DNA of 7,572 bases. It comes from Phycisphaerae bacterium. Its GTDB lineage: Bacteria > Planctomycetota > Phycisphaerae > Tepidisphaerales > Tepidisphaeraceae. Positions 5,417-7,572 of the stretch are shown in pieces (within the stretch, counting starts at the first letter, position 1; each line of letters opens with the position of its first letter). The stretch lies in assembly GCA_030448225.1 (NCBI GenBank), contig JAUJNJ010000076.1, forward strand, positions 19,643 through 27,214, read 5' to 3'. The position numbers were made by a program, and so were the translations under genes. The notes below the pieces were generated by a model that had not been told where the DNA came from, did not search any database, and was given only the letters and a program-made list of their open reading frames with translations.

Positions 5417-7572
5417 ATGTCGTCGTCCCGCCCGTTTCACCGTAGCACTGCCCCCCGCCCCGAGACGCGATCCGCGTCCCGCGCCGCCCGCCCCGCGCTG
5501 TTGGCCGCGGCAGCCGCAGCCTTGCTGGCGCTGACACCGGCCCGCTCGATCGCCACGGACGTTGCGACCCTCACCCCGATGGGGTTGACCCACGGCGAAC
5601 ACGTTCAAGCCAACGGCTACGTGTTCAGCGTCGTGAACGGCGTGAACCGCAGCGGGTACGTGGGCGGACAATCGTCGCGGTACAGCGGCACGACCTACGT
5701 GGGCCGCTCTGCATGGCTGCACACCGGCGGCATTAGCACACAAGTCGGCTTCATCGACGGCGACCATACGAACAGCAACGGCACCCGATTCAGCGCCGTC
5801 TCGTTCCTCAACGACATCGGCCACGCCGCCGGCTACTCCGACCGGTACTCCGGCTCCAGCACCCGCGGCCGCTCGGCGTGGATCTTTGCCGGCGGCGCCA
5901 CCACCCGCGTCGGCCTCACCGATACCGCCCACACCCGCACCGACGGCTACCAGGACAGCCTCGTGACCGGCCTGAATCAGCTGGGGCAGTCGGTGGGATT
6001 TTCCGCCCGGTACTCCGGCACGACCGATCTCGGCTTCTCGTCCTGGTTCCGCACCTTTGACGGCGGCCATGCGCCGATCGGCCTCACCGATGCCGAGCAC
6101 ACGCGCGGCGATCAGTACCAATACAACCTAGTCAGCGCCTTGAACAACCAAGGTCTGGCCGTCGGCCATTCGCTCCGCTACGCCGGCTCGACGCTACTCG
6201 GCCAATCCGCTTGGCGTTCCGCCAACGGCACTACCACGCGCCTCGGCCTGATCGACGCCGCCAATCACACGCGGGGCGACGGGTACCGCTTCAGCGAGGT
6301 TCGCTTCCTCACCCCGGGAAACCGCACGGCCGGCTACTCCGATCGTTACGCCGGCGCGGACGAGGCCGGCCGGTCCGCATGGGTCGGCAGCCCGCTCGGC
6401 TCGACCATCCGCGCCGGGTTCACCGACGGCGATCACACGCGCGGCGACGGCTTCCAGTACAGCGACGTGAGCCACATGAACGACCGGGGGGACGTATCCG
6501 GGTTCTCCCAGCGTTACGCCGGCACCACATACCTCGGCGACACCGCCTGGATCCGCAGCGCCACAAGCGTCACCGCCCGCGTCGGCCTGACCGACGCCGA
6601 GCACACGTCCGGCATCGGCTTTCAGAGCAGCACCGTCAACGCGCTGAGCAAGATGGGCGTAGCCGTCGGCTCCTCGTCCCGCTTCGCGGGCACGGCGCAG
6701 ATGGGCTCCTCCGTCTGGGTGCGCGGCGCGGACGGCCTTACCGCACGCGTCGGCCTCACGGATGCGTCCCACACGCGGGCCGACGGGTGGCGGGAAAGCA
6801 GTTCGACGCTTGTAAACGACGCAGGGCAGGCGGCGGGCGCGTCCACGCTTTACACCGGCACGATGCCCGCCGGTCGCTCCGCATGGTTCTACGACGGCGA
6901 GCGGACGATGTCGCTCGCCTTCGGGAGTGCCGCCGAGGGCGCCACGCGGACGTCGGTCACGTCGCTCGGCGACGACGGCGTCTTGCTGGGCACGGTCCGC
7001 AAGTTCAACGGCACGGCGTCCTCCCTGTCGAACGTCGCGTTCTACTGGTCCGCCGCCGACGGCATGTTCGAACTCGATCAACTCGCCGGCGGTTCGGCCG
7101 AACTGTCGTCGCGCGGGTGGACGCGCCTCTCCGCCGTCGCCGGGCGCGACGCCGACGGCGTGATCTACGGCACCGGCCTCCGCTCCGCCGCGAGCGGCCA
7201 GCTCGGCTTCGCGCTGACGCCGGGCATCGTCCGCTGGGCCGACCCCGCCGGCGGCGCGTATAGCGACGCGTCCCCCTGGGAGGGCGGCATGACGCCGCAG
7301 GCGGCGAACAGCCTCGTGTTCAACCGCCCCGCCGCCTACACGGTCACGTTCACCGCCGACGTGGCCGTCGCGCGGGCCGTGAACGTGACGGCCGGCGCGG
7401 TCCGCTGGGACCTCGGCGTCGGCCGCACGTTCGTCCTCGGCGGCGAGCTGAAGGTCGGCGACGGCCCCTCCACGCCGCAGGCGTCGCTCGCCGTGTTCGG
7501 CGGCGGCATCGTCAGCGCCCCGGCCGGCGTGCGCGTCTACCCCAACGCGACGCTCGGCGGCCACGGCACGAT
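5417..7572 (+). CDS. Secreted repeat protein: eight HAF-like tandem repeats then passenger-like beta region (3' end outside window)
   Basis: The frame is open from the ATG at 5417 to the window edge, giving 718 residues with no stop. AGGAGGGGAG at 5404-5413 is a near-ideal ribosome binding site. Residues 1-46 form a signal peptide: a basic region with seven arginines, a core ALLAAAAAALLALT (27-40), and probable cleavage near ARSIA/TD. Residues 51-495 are eight tandem repeats of 55-57 residues, and 496-603 hold two strongly decayed copies. The repeat style, with LN..G.A.G.S.RY followed by G.SAW, resembles extracellular HAF-type repeats and suggests beta-propeller blades (inference). From about 604 the sequence changes to VRWADPAGG, SPWEGG, LVFNRPAAYTVTF and GGELKVGD, the strand pattern of planctomycete secreted passenger/beta-helix proteins. 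The missing C-terminus may carry a PEP-CTERM or similar sorting signal, which I cannot see. It probably acts on the cell surface or in the envelope; its ligand is unknown. Confidence 0.88.
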   Translation, partial: MSSSRPFHRSTAPRPETRSASRAARPALLAAAAAALLALTPARSIATDVATLTPMGLTHGEHVQANGYVFSVVNGVNRSGYVGGQSSRYSGTTYVGRSAWLHTGGISTQVGFIDGDHTNSNGTRFSAVSFLNDIGHAAGYSDRYSGSSTRGRSAWIFAGGATTRVGLTDTAHTRTDGYQDSLVTGLNQLGQSVGFSARYSGTTDLGFSSWFRTFDGGHAPIGLTDAEHTRGDQYQYNLVSALNNQGLAVGHSLRYAGSTLLGQSAWRSANGTTTRLGLIDAANHTRGDGYRFSEVRFLTPGNRTAGYSDRYAGADEAGRSAWVGSPLGSTIRAGFTDGDHTRGDGFQYSDVSHMNDRGDVSGFSQRYAGTTYLGDTAWIRSATSVTARVGLTDAEHTSGIGFQSSTVNALSKMGVAVGSSSRFAGTAQMGSSVWVRGADGLTARVGLTDASHTRADGWRESSSTLVNDAGQAAGASTLYTGTMPAGRSAWFYDGERTMSLAFGSAAEGATRTSVTSLGDDGVLLGTVRKFNGTASSLSNVAFYWSAADGMFELDQLAGGSAELSSRGWTRLSAVAGRDADGVIYGTGLRSAASGQLGFALTPGIVRWADPAGGAYSDASPWEGGMTPQAANSLVFNRPAAYTVTFTADVAVARAVNVTAGAVRWDLGVGRTFVLGGELKVGDGPSTPQASLAVFGGGIVSAPAGVRVYPNATLGGHGT
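5567..6901 (+). repeat. Eight in-frame tandem repeats of 165-171 bp (55-57 residues)
   Basis: The units are at 5567-5731, 5732-5896, 5897-6064, 6065-6229, 6230-6400, 6401-6568, 6569-6736 and 6737-6901. The shared pattern is RVGLTDxxHTRxDGY, then S.V..LN..G.A.G.S.RY.GT, then G.SAW and a Gly-rich turn. The GLTD-like glycine falls at residues 56, 111, 166, 222, 277, 334, 390 and 446. The copies are clearly diverged from one another, so this is an old duplication rather than a recent expansion. Two further decayed copies at 6902-7063 and 7064-7225 keep only the G..G turn and a tryptophan or aromatic position. Confidence 0.85.

Noticed and set aside
5567..6901. CRISPR-like or satellite array
   Set aside because: The period is 165-171 bp, in frame and diverged, and it encodes a protein repeat rather than identical short repeats with unique spacers.
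6194..7564. Long minus-strand open frame (456 codons) with apparent internal repeats such as VGEAD-like blocks
   Set aside because: The repeats are the reverse complement of the plus-strand tandem repeats, and the plus strand has a signal peptide and a strong ribosome binding site.

Overview
This is a very GC-rich bacterial window with long, apparently gene-poor gaps between short transcription units. The best organism guess is Planctomycetota, probably class Phycisphaerae. That rests on the combination of high GC, a secreted repeat protein that passes into a 'G..W.D' / 'F(N)..aYTVTF' beta-strand passenger region, an exported-type phosphodiesterase, and sparse gene packing. It is an inference from style, not from a marker gene, and there is no rRNA or tRNA here to confirm it.

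Layout. Positions 1-607 hold no gene I can support; they contain a GC-rich 17-bp repeat and two strong inverted repeats. A 57-residue single-span membrane protein with an arginine-rich tail (608-781, TTG start) overlaps by 4 nt the start of an alkaline-phosphatase-superfamily phosphodiesterase (778-1722). Facing it on the minus strand is an orphan single-domain response regulator (1913-2290). The two convergent genes are separated by about 190 bp, with a hairpin behind each. Upstream of the regulator is an AT-rich island with two perfect short inverted repeats (2346-2386), then about 850 bp with no recognisable gene. On the plus strand follow a DUF2892-type (YgaP-like) small membrane protein (3239-3619) and a thioredoxin-reductase-like FAD oxidoreductase (3740-4700). 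The oxidoreductase is recognisable from end to end but needs five single-base frame corrections. A second gap of about 700 bp leads to a long secreted protein (5417 to past the window end). It carries eight clear tandem repeats of 55-57 residues, two decayed ones, and then the start of a beta-helix/passenger-like region.

How the genes relate. The 57-residue membrane protein and the phosphodiesterase are very likely translated together. The DUF2892 protein and the oxidoreductase lie head to tail, 120 bp apart, and may form a small thiol/redox unit. The response regulator has no histidine kinase partner in the window. The repeat protein has its own strong ribosome binding site and probably its own promoter and structured leader. 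I see no mobile element, CRISPR array, phage or defence system. The strongest points for follow-up are the repeat protein, the coupled small membrane protein, and the clustered frameshifts confined to the oxidoreductase.
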